A stretch of DNA of 64,000 nucleotides from Rosettibacter primus (GTDB lineage Bacteria > Bacteroidota > Ignavibacteria > Ignavibacteriales > Melioribacteraceae), in NCBI RefSeq assembly GCF_036860675.1, contig NZ_JAYKGK010000001.1:660286-724285 (forward strand). The letters are read 5' to 3'. Below the pieces are notes generated by a model. That model was not told the origin of the DNA and ran no database searches. It was given only the letters and a program-made list of their open reading frames with translations. Positions 35,026 to 43,282 of the stretch are shown one piece after another (position 1 is the stretch's first letter; each line of letters starts with the position of its first letter). A program made the position numbers and the translations under genes.

Positions 35026-35301
35026 TTATAAACCGAGTTTTTCGAGATTCTTTTTGGTCTCTGCCTTTGCTTTTGCGCATTCATCAAGCTTAGCATTCTT
35101 CTCAGCAATTTCTCTTTCGAGGGCAGCTTTTTCACTCTTCAAAGAATTAACTTCTTTTTCAAGTGCTTTTACTTCGGAACGAAGAGCTTCTAATTCAGCC
35201 ATTTGTTCTTCAGATACACCACTGCAGCCAGTCACGCTAAGCATGCCAACAAATAAGGCTATTATAAGCCCGCTGCTAAGGATTCTTTTAATATTTGCCA
35301 T
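35026..35301 (-). CDS. Small coiled-coil lipoprotein (Lpp-like organisation)
   Basis: A 91-residue protein with a lipoprotein signal peptide ending LSVTGC (Cys about 26), then a continuous heptad coiled coil (LEALRSEVKALEKEVNSLKS...). It resembles Braun-type or PspC-like lipoproteins in layout, although homology is not claimed. ATG 35301 is chosen over 35307 because AAAGGAG lies seven bases upstream. A TATATTTG element (35405-35398, minus) with a weak TTC 19 bases upstream is a possible promoter for this and the LysM gene. Confidence 0.8.
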   Translation of the reverse strand: MANIKRILSSGLIIALFVGMLSVTGCSGVSEEQMAELEALRSEVKALEKEVNSLKSEKAALEREIAEKNAKLDECAKAKAETKKNLEKLGL

Positions 35302-35458
35302 ATGCATCTCCTTTTAATTTGTGAGTAATGAATTTTTAGAATTCGATTTTAATGAACTAATTTATAATGTATAAAACAAACCTCTTAAAATTCATTTCAA
35401 ATATAATTATTTTCTTTATAAAAGGAAGTAAATAGATAATAATTCAAGGAACTTTATA

Positions 35459-36139
35459 TTAAATTAACCTTTTTTCAACCAAACTGGTATAATAGTTCCC
35501 TGCTATTATAATGTGGTCGAAAACCTGAATTTCAAGTAGCTTACCAGCTTCTACTAATTTTTTTGTTAATGAAATATCTTCACGGCTTGGTTCTGGATTT
35601 CCACTTGGATGATTATGTAACAAAATTATATTGGCAGAATTATTTTCAATTGCAACTTTGAATACTTCTCTTGCATGAACTACACTCGAATTCAAATTCC
35701 CGATTGATATCAGTTCATTTTTGATAATTTTATTTGCAGTATTCAAGCATAAAACATAAAATTTTTCTTTAACTTCATCTCTTAATAATGGAATAAAAAT
35801 TTCTGCAACATCGGAAGGTGATGTAATTTTTTTATTTGAAAACCATTTTTTCTGAGCATCAGCTCTTCGACTAATTTCAAATGCTGCAATAAGTGTAGCG
35901 GCTTTATCTTTTCCGATACCCGGAAAATTTTTTATTGCATCTATTGTTTGCATTGATAAAATATTCAGATTACCATATTTGCTGATTAAACTTTGTGCAA
36001 TCTGAATTACATTTTGTCCCTTTGTACCAGTTCTAAGTAAGATGGCAATTAATTCCGCATCAGATAAACTCTGCGCCCCTCTTAGAATTAATTTTTCTCT
36101 TGGACGGTCGTCAACAGGTAATTCTTTTACCTTCGACAT
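35459..36139 (-). CDS. radC: RadC family JAB-domain protein
   Basis: A 226-residue RadC protein: an N-terminal helix-hairpin-helix-like part (LLRTGTKGQNVIQIAQ, NFPGIGKDKAATLIAAFEI) and a C-terminal JAB/MPN domain. The metal motif is LLHNHPSGNPEPSREDISLT (about 172-191) and it ends VFDHIIIAG. RadC is widespread, historically linked to DNA repair, and its activity is not firmly established. ATG 36139 immediately follows the guaA stop (36141); a TTG at 36154 would overlap guaA. It ends about 160 bases before the lipoprotein gene. Confidence 0.93.
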   Translation of the reverse strand: MSKVKELPVDDRPREKLILRGAQSLSDAELIAILLRTGTKGQNVIQIAQSLISKYGNLNILSMQTIDAIKNFPGIGKDKAATLIAAFEISRRADAQKKWFSNKKITSPSDVAEIFIPLLRDEVKEKFYVLCLNTANKIIKNELISIGNLNSSVVHAREVFKVAIENNSANIILLHNHPSGNPEPSREDISLTKKLVEAGKLLEIQVFDHIIIAGNYYTSLVEKRLI

Positions 36140-36140
36140 T

Positions 36141-37682
36141 TCATTCCCATTCAATTGTTGAGGGTGGTTTTGAACTTATATCATAAACCACACGATTAAT
36201 TCCTTTAACTGAACGGATAATTTTATTTGCTGCTTTTTCTAAAAAATCATGGTCGAAACGAAACCAGTCGGCTGTCATCCCATCAGTAGATGATACAGCT
36301 CTTAAAGCTAAAACATTTTCATAAGTTCTTGCATCCCCCATTACTCCCACACTTTGCACTGGAAGCAACACAGCAAAAGCCTGCCATATTTTTTCGTAAT
36401 ATCCATCTTCGTGCAAAAGGTTAATAAAAATATCATCAGCTTCCCTTAGCAAATCCAGTCTTTCTTTTGTTACTTCTCCTAAAACTCTAACTGCAAGTCC
36501 GGGACCCGGGAATGGATGTCTATTAATAAACATCTCTGGTAAACCAAGTTCTCTCCCAATAGCTCTAACTTCATCTTTGAATAATTCTCGGAAAGGCTCA
36601 ATTAATTTTAAATTCATTTTTTCTGGTAGACCACCAACATTATGATGAGTTTTAATTGTAACTGAAGCACCTTTTACTGAAACAGATTCAATTACATCTG
36701 GATAAAGTGTTCCCTGAACTAAAAATTCGGCATCGGGAATTTTTTTTGCTTCTTTCTCAAATACTTCTATGAAAGTATTACCTATAATTTTTCTTTTCTG
36801 TTCTGGGTCTACAACATTCTTTAATCTTTCGAGAAATAATTCTGATGCATCAATAAAAATCAATTTTATATTAAAATTATCACGAAATAATTTAACTATA
36901 TTTTCACTTTCATTTTTTCTCATCAAACCAGTATCAACATGAATGCAAATTAAATTTTCTTTTAATGCTTTATGAACCAATACAGCTGCAACTGAAGAAT
37001 CTACACCGCCGCTAAGTGCACAAATTGCTTTTTTATTTCCAACCTTTTCTTTTATTTCATTAATGGATAATTGAATAAAATTCCCTGCTGTCCAATCTGC
37101 ATTACAATTACAAATATTGAACAAAAAATTCTCAATTATTTTTTTACCATCTTTGGTGTGTGCTACCTCAGGATGAAATTGAATACCATAAATTTTTTTT
37201 GTTGTGTTTGAGATTGCACAAATTGGAGTGTTATCTGTTCTTGCAGTTACAATAAAATCTTCAGGCATTTTAGTAATATAGTCTCCGTGACTCATCCACA
37301 CAATTGAATTATTCTCAACATTTTTTAACAATTCGTCTTCGTGTAAAATCTGTATGTGAACTTTCCCATATTCCCTGTTCTTAGCTGCATCAACTTTTCC
37401 ATTATTGTATTTAGCAATTAGCTGCATTCCATAACAAATTCCAAGTATCGGGATTCCAATTTCAAAAACTTTTTTATCAATTGTTAAAGCTCCTTCGTCA
37501 TAGACACTCATTGGTCCACCAGAAAGAATTATACCGCGAGGCTTTTCACTAATTATTTTTTCTACAGGATAGTTATTAGAATGGATTTCAGAATAAACAT
37601 TTAATTCACGAATTCGACGTGCAATTAATTGCGTGTATTGTGAACCAAAATCAAGAATTAATATCTTATGTTGATGAGTCAT
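36141..37682 (-). CDS. guaA: GMP synthase (glutamine-hydrolysing)
   Basis: A 513-residue GMP synthetase converting XMP to GMP. The amidotransferase domain has ILDFGSQYTQLIARRIREL (about 7-25), the nucleophile Cys in LGICYGMQLIA and His/Glu in GIQFHPEVAHT. The ATP-pyrophosphatase domain begins CALSGGVDSSVAAVLVHKA (about 222), and the C-terminal dimerisation domain ends PPSTIEWE. ATG 37682 (MTHQHKILILDFG) matches family N-termini. Longer starts at 37697 and 37721 would overlap or abut gcvH. It is placed between gcvH and radC in a housekeeping run. Confidence 0.97.
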   Translation of the reverse strand: MTHQHKILILDFGSQYTQLIARRIRELNVYSEIHSNNYPVEKIISEKPRGIILSGGPMSVYDEGALTIDKKVFEIGIPILGICYGMQLIAKYNNGKVDAAKNREYGKVHIQILHEDELLKNVENNSIVWMSHGDYITKMPEDFIVTARTDNTPICAISNTTKKIYGIQFHPEVAHTKDGKKIIENFLFNICNCNADWTAGNFIQLSINEIKEKVGNKKAICALSGGVDSSVAAVLVHKALKENLICIHVDTGLMRKNESENIVKLFRDNFNIKLIFIDASELFLERLKNVVDPEQKRKIIGNTFIEVFEKEAKKIPDAEFLVQGTLYPDVIESVSVKGASVTIKTHHNVGGLPEKMNLKLIEPFRELFKDEVRAIGRELGLPEMFINRHPFPGPGLAVRVLGEVTKERLDLLREADDIFINLLHEDGYYEKIWQAFAVLLPVQSVGVMGDARTYENVLALRAVSSTDGMTADWFRFDHDFLEKAANKIIRSVKGINRVVYDISSKPPSTIEWE

Positions 37683-37717
37683 AAGTTCAATTGCCATCAG
37701 ACAATTTACTAACTCTG

Positions 37718-38095
37718 TCAAGCTAACTGTGCTTTATAAGCTTCTGCATCAAGCAGTACATTTAATTGTTCGGGATTAGTTAACTCAATCTTGATAATCC
37801 AACCTTCACCATAAGGGTCAGAATTAATTAATTGAGGTTCACTATTAATTTTAGGATTAATTTCAAGCAATTTGCCATCAACAGGAGCATATAAATCACT
37901 TACAGTTTTTACAGCTTCAATTGTGCCAAATGGTTCTCCCATTTTGATTTCACTTAAGTCGGGTTTTATATCAACAAATACAATATCACCAAGCTCACTT
38001 TGAGCAAAGTCGGTAATACCTACAAATGCAATCTTACCTTCAACTTTAATCCATTCATGGTCTTTTGTGTACTTTAAGTTATCGGGTATGTTCAT
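37718..38095 (-). CDS. gcvH: Glycine cleavage system H protein
   Basis: A 125-residue lipoyl-carrier protein. The N-terminal NLKYTKDHEWIKVEG and IAFVGITDFAQSELGDIVFVD are typical, and the lipoylated Lys is in GTIEAVKTVSDLYAPVDG (about 59-76). It shuttles the aminomethyl group in glycine cleavage, or acts as a lipoate relay. GcvT and GcvP are not in the window. The gene overlaps accC by four bases (ATGA), an unusual coupling of the lipoyl carrier with the biotin carboxylase genes. Confidence 0.96.
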   Translation of the reverse strand: MNIPDNLKYTKDHEWIKVEGKIAFVGITDFAQSELGDIVFVDIKPDLSEIKMGEPFGTIEAVKTVSDLYAPVDGKLLEINPKINSEPQLINSDPYGEGWIIKIELTNPEQLNVLLDAEAYKAQLA

Positions 38096-39444
38096 AAATC
38101 CCTCTTAATATTGTTTAAGTATTTTTCTATAAAAGAAGTATCAAAATCCCCTTCAATAAATTTTTCATGTTCTAAAACTTTTCTATGGAAAGGTATAGTA
38201 GTTTTAATTCCTTCTACAGTAAACTCTTCAAAAGCTCTACGAGCGCGATTAATTGCATGTTTTCTATCTGTTCCCCATACAATTAATTTTGCTATTAAAG
38301 AATCGTAATAAGGTGGAATTACATATTCATTGTAAATATGAGAATCAACCCTCACACCAAATCCTCCCGGGAAATGTAAATATTCAATTTTTCCTGGACT
38401 TGGTCTAAACTTATTTTCAGGGTCTTCTGCATTAATTCTAAATTCGATTGCATGTCCGCGAGGTTCTAATGGTGGGTCAGCAATTTTTTCACCAGCAGCT
38501 ATCAAAATTTGTTGTTTAATTAAATCAAGATTTCTTACCATTTCTGTAACTGGATGTTCAACCTGAATTCTTGTGTTCATTTCAATAAAGTAGAAATTAA
38601 GATTCTTATCAACAATAAATTCGACAGTTCCAGCTCCCTCATAATTTACAGCTCGAACACCTTTGAGAGCAGCCTCGCCCATTTTTTCACGAACCTCAGG
38701 AGTAATAATTGGAGAAGGTGATTCTTCAATTAGTTTTTGATGTCTTCTTTGAATTGAGCAATCACGTTCGCCGTAGTGATATGCATTACCATGCCTATCA
38801 CTCAAAATTTGAATTTCGACATGGTGAGGATTTTCAATATATTTTTCAATGTATAAATCTGGCACACCAAAAGCTGCTTCAGCTTCTGCACTTGCTGTTT
38901 GAAATAATTTTGGTAAATCTTTTTCTTCCCAGACAATTCTCATTCCTTTGCCACCACCGCCTGCTGAAGCTTTAAGCATAATTGGATAACCAATTTCCTT
39001 TGCAATTTTTTTTGCTTCTGCAATATCTCTGACAACACCATCACTCCCTGGCACCACGGGAACACCAACCTTTTTCATGGTTTCTTTTGCAAATGCTTTA
39101 TCCCCCATTTTTCTTATGGAATCTGCTGATGGTCCAATAAATTTAATATTAGACTCAGCACATATTTCACTAAAGTCAGCATTCTCTGCTAAAAATCCAT
39201 AACCTGGATGAATTGCTTCGGCACCAGTAATAACAGCAGCAGAAATTATATTTGGAATTTTTAAATAACTTTCTGAACTGGGGGGAGGTCCAATACAGAT
39301 AGCTTCATCAGCAAAAATTGTATGTAAAGATTCTCTATCAGCTTCGGAGAAAACAGCAACGGTTTTTATCCCCATTTCTTTACATGTGCGGATAATTCTT
39401 AATGCTATTTCTCCTCGATTGGCTATTAAAATTTTTTTGAACAA
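38092..39444 (-). CDS. accC: Acetyl-CoA carboxylase biotin carboxylase subunit
   Basis: A 450-residue ATP-grasp enzyme that carboxylates biotin on AccB. Motifs are KILIANRGEIALRIIRTC (3-20), IHPGYGFLAENADF, KASAGGGGKGMRIV (glycine-rich ATP loop, about 160), HHVEIQILSDRHGN, ERDCSIQRRHQKLIEESP and FIEMNTRIQVEHPVTEM (catalytic region, about 290). The C-terminal domain has YDSLIAKLIVWGTDR. It follows accB by 27 bases and overlaps gcvH by four, so accB-accC-gcvH form an operon committed to malonyl-CoA supply. The AccA/AccD carboxyltransferase genes are elsewhere. Confidence 0.97.
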   Translation of the reverse strand: MFKKILIANRGEIALRIIRTCKEMGIKTVAVFSEADRESLHTIFADEAICIGPPPSSESYLKIPNIISAAVITGAEAIHPGYGFLAENADFSEICAESNIKFIGPSADSIRKMGDKAFAKETMKKVGVPVVPGSDGVVRDIAEAKKIAKEIGYPIMLKASAGGGGKGMRIVWEEKDLPKLFQTASAEAEAAFGVPDLYIEKYIENPHHVEIQILSDRHGNAYHYGERDCSIQRRHQKLIEESPSPIITPEVREKMGEAALKGVRAVNYEGAGTVEFIVDKNLNFYFIEMNTRIQVEHPVTEMVRNLDLIKQQILIAAGEKIADPPLEPRGHAIEFRINAEDPENKFRPSPGKIEYLHFPGGFGVRVDSHIYNEYVIPPYYDSLIAKLIVWGTDRKHAINRARRAFEEFTVEGIKTTIPFHRKVLEHEKFIEGDFDTSFIEKYLNNIKRDL

Positions 39445-39471
39445 AATAACCTCTAAAAAAAGTTAGACAAT

Positions 39472-39951
39472 CTACATAGTTTCAATTAAAAAAAGAGGCT
39501 GATTATATTCTACAGGTGTGGCATTCTCGACAAGTATCTTTACTATCTTACCGTTCACATCACTCTCAATCTCATTCATTAATTTCATTGCTTCTACAAT
39601 GCATAAAACCATTCCTGGTGAAACAATATCTCCTACCTGAACATATGGGTCGGCATCCGGTGCTGGTGCTCTATAAAATGTTCCAACTATTGGGGATCTG
39701 ATTTCATGTAAGTTTGATTTCTTCTCTTCCTTTGGTTCCAGTAATTTTGGTTCTTCTTGAATTGTGTTAGTTACCGGAACTTTGGTTATCATTTCTGGAA
39801 TTACAGCAGGCATCTGCTGAAATACTGCTTGAGTTCCAGCGTGCGAATTTTTTGATATCTTAATTTTCAAATCACCTTCTTGAACAGAAAATTCAGTGAT
39901 TTCACTTTGTTCTACAATTTTAATTAGCTTCTTGATTAAATTAATATCCAT
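39472..39951 (-). CDS. accB: Biotin carboxyl carrier protein of acetyl-CoA carboxylase
   Basis: A 159-residue AccB. The N-terminal helix region is INLIKKLIKIVEQSEITEFSVQEGDLKIKISK, then a Pro/Glu-rich linker, then the biotinyl domain. The biotin-accepting Lys is in CIVEAMKLMNEIESD (about 120-134), preceded by the thumb APAPDADPYVQVGD. It carries the carboxyl group between AccC and the carboxyltransferase. It is first in the accB-accC-gcvH run; the 193 bases upstream contain no consensus promoter that I could place. Confidence 0.96.
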   Translation of the reverse strand: MDINLIKKLIKIVEQSEITEFSVQEGDLKIKISKNSHAGTQAVFQQMPAVIPEMITKVPVTNTIQEEPKLLEPKEEKKSNLHEIRSPIVGTFYRAPAPDADPYVQVGDIVSPGMVLCIVEAMKLMNEIESDVNGKIVKILVENATPVEYNQPLFLIETM

Positions 39952-40144
39952 ATTGATTCTTATTTTAGTTTTAAAATTTTTATAATCTTGCAGAAGAGAT
40001 ATTATAAATTATGAACTTTGATGAAAGGTAATAAACAGTAAATGTACATTTATTTAAATATGACATGCTTTCCATTAAATTTATTCCCTTAAGTAATGAA
40101 AATATATTCAGCACTTGTAATAAAATCAAGTATATTAATTAAAA

Positions 40145-40840
40145 TCAACTTTCAACTTGAATTAAATATCTTTCAACTTCTCTTGCTTCCTGGTAATTTT
40201 TATAATCTTTTTTAATGATTTCAAAAATTGATTTTGCTTCTGCCTTTTTATTTAACTTCAGAAGATTAATGCCTGCTTTAAGCAAATAGTCCGCGTTCAA
40301 AGGATTTTCTTTTGATATTTTTGCTGCATCTTTATAAGCATCTACAGCCTTTTCATACTCTTTTTTAGTCTCATAGTATGAAGCCTGTCCAGCTAAAGAA
40401 GCTGCTTTTAATATAGGATTAGAACCATCATAATCTTTGAACATTTCATATGCACTATCTATTTTCCCAAGGAACAAATAGCAATTGGCCAGATAAATTC
40501 TTGCTGTTTCTCCCTGCTCTGTATTTCCATAATTTTCTACAATACTCTTCAACCCAACAATATTTTGAGCTTTAATACCTTCGATTGCTTGTTGATATTG
40601 ACCCGCATCGTAAAGCGGGATTACTTTTGAGAGTAAATTTGCTGCTGTTAAATTATCACTTGAACGCTTATTAGAATAAATAATAACTGATACCACAATT
40701 AATGCTGCAACTGCTAAGGCAATCAAAATTTTTGCCTGATATTCTAAAAAGAAATTGTAAACTTTGTAATATGTTGTAACTAAGGTATCTTGTTTAATTT
40801 CTTTTTTGGTAATTTTTTTCTTTTTTTCTAACACGTTCAC
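40145..40840 (-). CDS. Inner-membrane TPR protein (YfgM-like layout)
   Basis: A 231-residue protein: a basic N-terminus (KKKKITKKEIKQ), one transmembrane helix at about 38-56 (ILIALAVAALIVVSVIIYS), and four to five TPRs in the periplasmic part (GETARIYLANCYLFLGKIDSAYEMF, ASYYETKKEYEKAVDAYKDA, KAGINLLKLNKKAEAKSIFEII). The layout resembles YfgM/BamD-region TPR proteins but no specific partner is evident. Monocistronic, with gaps of about 46 and 190 bases on either side. Confidence 0.78.
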   Translation of the reverse strand: MNVLEKKKKITKKEIKQDTLVTTYYKVYNFFLEYQAKILIALAVAALIVVSVIIYSNKRSSDNLTAANLLSKVIPLYDAGQYQQAIEGIKAQNIVGLKSIVENYGNTEQGETARIYLANCYLFLGKIDSAYEMFKDYDGSNPILKAASLAGQASYYETKKEYEKAVDAYKDAAKISKENPLNADYLLKAGINLLKLNKKAEAKSIFEIIKKDYKNYQEAREVERYLIQVES

Positions 40841-40886
40841 CTCTTTATGAAATTTTCAAAAAATTCGGCGTGAAATTTAGCAAATA

Positions 40887-41927
40887 TTATAGACCAATTC
40901 TAATGTGATTTGAAAAAATCCATGGATTCCCATTGAGATAAACTTCCACCCTGTAAGCTCCAGATATAGCAACATGAAACTCCAATTCTGAAGCATTTTT
41001 GTTTTCAATAATTTTGCCATTTCTAATTAATCTAATATCTGCTGTTTGATTAGGGAGTAAAATCCTCAATTTAATTCCATTATTCAATGGAATTGAATCT
41101 CCCATCTGATATGTTTTGATTCCATCATCAGCATAAAATTGAAATCCTTTTGAATCACCATAATAATAATTTGCCACATAACATCTTCCGTTCTCAAGAG
41201 CTTCGTATATAATTTTTTTTGTTTCATTTTTATCATTACTCGGTAATAACTCCTTTTCAACTAAAATATTTGTTCTAATTGACCTGAACATTACTTTATA
41301 GGGAAAAACTTCTACTTCAAAAAATCCAAGTAAATTTACTTTGTGAGCATGAGCATCAACTCCACCAATCCCAACAACTCTTCTACTTAAATTAAGTTTA
41401 TCCCATAAGTCTAAAGTTTCCTGAGGAGGAGGCGAAATTGACTTTAATGGATGAATGAAGTAATTATATTTATTTTCTTCAGTTAATCCTTCCATCCAAA
41501 CAGACATATGATTCCAGATTTCAATTCCAGTAAATTCATTTGTATCCCACTCTGTCCATGGGTATGGAGGATGTTTTTCCATAGAATTTCTTTTTTCATG
41601 AGGATGTGCAATAAATCCAAGTCCCCCAGCTTCCCTAACTTTATGAACATACTCTTTGGCAGGAAGTCTGGTAGAATAAGTTTCGTTAATATTAAATGCC
41701 AATAAATGATTTTTATTTTCTTTATCATTTATTTCGCATCCTACAAGAAGAAAAGTTTTTTCATACCAGCCTTCATAACCTTCGTGAAGTGCGCGTAAAG
41801 TATTATGGTCTGTTAAAATAATATAATCAAGACCTGATTCTGCAGCATATCTTGCTATTTCGTTTACATCACCAGAGCCATCAGAAAAAATAGAATGCAC
41901 ATGTATTGCACCTGTATATTCAAACAT
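40887..41927 (-). CDS. PHP-domain metal-dependent hydrolase (CehA/McbA-like)
   Basis: A 346-residue PHP-fold protein. The N-terminal motif GAIHVHSIFSDGSGDVNEIA (about 5-24), then YIILTDHNTLRA, and a later FIAHPHEKRNS and GVDAHAHKVN supply the His/Asp metal ligands expected for a trinuclear phosphoesterase/hydrolase site. A C-terminal beta-domain (RNGKIIENKNASE...YRVEVYLNGNPWIFSNHI) is typical of CehA-like members. The physiological substrate is unknown. It precedes the TPR gene by 46 bases and follows the ABM-like gene by 50, with an AAGGT ribosome-binding site. Confidence 0.85.
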   Translation of the reverse strand: MFEYTGAIHVHSIFSDGSGDVNEIARYAAESGLDYIILTDHNTLRALHEGYEGWYEKTFLLVGCEINDKENKNHLLAFNINETYSTRLPAKEYVHKVREAGGLGFIAHPHEKRNSMEKHPPYPWTEWDTNEFTGIEIWNHMSVWMEGLTEENKYNYFIHPLKSISPPPQETLDLWDKLNLSRRVVGIGGVDAHAHKVNLLGFFEVEVFPYKVMFRSIRTNILVEKELLPSNDKNETKKIIYEALENGRCYVANYYYGDSKGFQFYADDGIKTYQMGDSIPLNNGIKLRILLPNQTADIRLIRNGKIIENKNASELEFHVAISGAYRVEVYLNGNPWIFSNHIRIGL

Positions 41928-41977
41928 TATTTTACCTTTCTAATAAAGGCAGGTAGTTATTCTGATTTGATTTTTTA

Positions 41978-42280
41978 TCAGTTGTTAACCTCAATTAATG
42001 TCGTATATTGAGTTGTTTGCTCTTTTATCAAATCAGAAAGCTTTGTCATTAAAATATCAATTCGTTCATCTTGATTATCATCAAAATTTTCAAAGGCTTC
42101 TTCTGAAGAAAAAATATAAACTTCTTCAAAGTTATTTGGTTTATTTTTTTGTTCATAAACAGAATAACTTTCCAGACCTTCTGCTTTTACTAAAGTTTTA
42201 AGCTCTCGAACGATATCAAGATATTCATTTCTTTTTTCAGGAAAAATATTATAACGAATTGAAAAAATTACTTTACTCAT
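41978..42280 (-). CDS. ABM-like (dimeric alpha-beta barrel) small protein
   Basis: A 100-residue protein with the ferredoxin-like pattern of antibiotic-biosynthesis-monooxygenase-type domains. Its strands and helices are FSIRYNIFPEKRNEYLDIVRELKTLV, GLESYSVYEQKNKPNNFEEVYIFSSEEAFENF and the C-terminal QTTQYTTLIEVNN. No catalytic residue set is recognisable, so it may be a heme-degrading, monooxygenase-like or purely structural member. It starts seven bases after dapF with a GAGGAA site overlapping the dapF stop region. Confidence 0.7.
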   Translation of the reverse strand: MSKVIFSIRYNIFPEKRNEYLDIVRELKTLVKAEGLESYSVYEQKNKPNNFEEVYIFSSEEAFENFDDNQDERIDILMTKLSDLIKEQTTQYTTLIEVNN

Positions 42281-42287
42281 GTATTCC

Positions 42288-43160
42288 TCAATTAATTAAT
42301 AATTCACCTTTATAAACTGCTATTGCTGGACCTGTCAATGACAGGTTCATAAACGATTTATTTTCAACATTAAAATCAACTACAAAAGTTTCGCCTATTC
42401 TTGTAATTAATTTTATTGGCGGTTTAATGTTATAATTAATAAATGAAATTAAGGCTGCTGCAACACTTCCGGTTCCGCAAGCCAATGTTTCATCTTCAAC
42501 CCCTCTTTCATAAGTTCTAATTTTAATAACATCTTCTTGAACATCAATAAAATTAACATTTGTGCCATCAGGCTCAAAATCTCGAGAATATCGTATTTCT
42601 TGTCCAATCTTATAAACAGGGACTTCATCAATATCCTTATAACTTGAATCGAGCCGTTTAGAATTTTTTAGGATGTCTGAAATTCTAATAACAACATGCG
42701 GAGCACCTGTATCCGCATAGGATGCATTTATCAATTGTTCTGCAGCCTTTATCTTAAAATTTACCTTTATTTTTTTGGGTTCATTTAGATAAAACTTAAC
42801 CAGCTTATCATCCAGGATTTCCCCGGCATATTGAATTCCATTTACTAAAAATTCGACTTTATTTTTGTTTATTCTTCCACTTAAATAGGCATATCTTAAA
42901 GCGCACCTTGCACCATTGGCACATAAAACACCTGTTGTTCCATTAGAATTAAAATAATCCAATTCAAATGGGTAATTATATGAATCAGAAATTAACAACA
43001 CCCCATCGGCCCCAATTCCTGTTCTTCTATTGCATAATTTTTGAATAAAATCCCCATTTATTTCAATAGATGGATTTAATTTTCTATCGAATAAAATGAA
43101 ATCGTTACCTGCTGCTGTTAATTTTGTAAACAAAATATTTGTAGACAAAAACTTATTCAT
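42288..43160 (-). CDS. dapF: Diaminopimelate epimerase
   Basis: A 290-residue DapF, which interconverts LL- and meso-diaminopimelate for lysine and peptidoglycan. Motifs are FTKLTAAGNDFILFD (about 10-24), YFNSNGTTGVLCANGARCALRYA with the first catalytic Cys in CANGARC (usual form CGNGxRC), FEPDGTNVNFI, and ERGVEDETLACGTGSVAAA with the second catalytic Cys. ATG 43160 is chosen because it matches family N-termini; the frame is open to 43199. The CANGARC variant keeps both catalytic cysteines and should be active. Confidence 0.94.
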   Translation of the reverse strand: MNKFLSTNILFTKLTAAGNDFILFDRKLNPSIEINGDFIQKLCNRRTGIGADGVLLISDSYNYPFELDYFNSNGTTGVLCANGARCALRYAYLSGRINKNKVEFLVNGIQYAGEILDDKLVKFYLNEPKKIKVNFKIKAAEQLINASYADTGAPHVVIRISDILKNSKRLDSSYKDIDEVPVYKIGQEIRYSRDFEPDGTNVNFIDVQEDVIKIRTYERGVEDETLACGTGSVAAALISFINYNIKPPIKLITRIGETFVVDFNVENKSFMNLSLTGPAIAVYKGELLIN

Positions 43161-43282
43161 AACGCTTTCAAATTTAAGGCAATAAAGAACTGAATGCAAC
43201 GAAAAAGGTTAACTGGCATGATTTTTTATTGTAGGCATTTTATAATATTGCGAGCTATTATTTATTAAACGCTGGGTTTAAA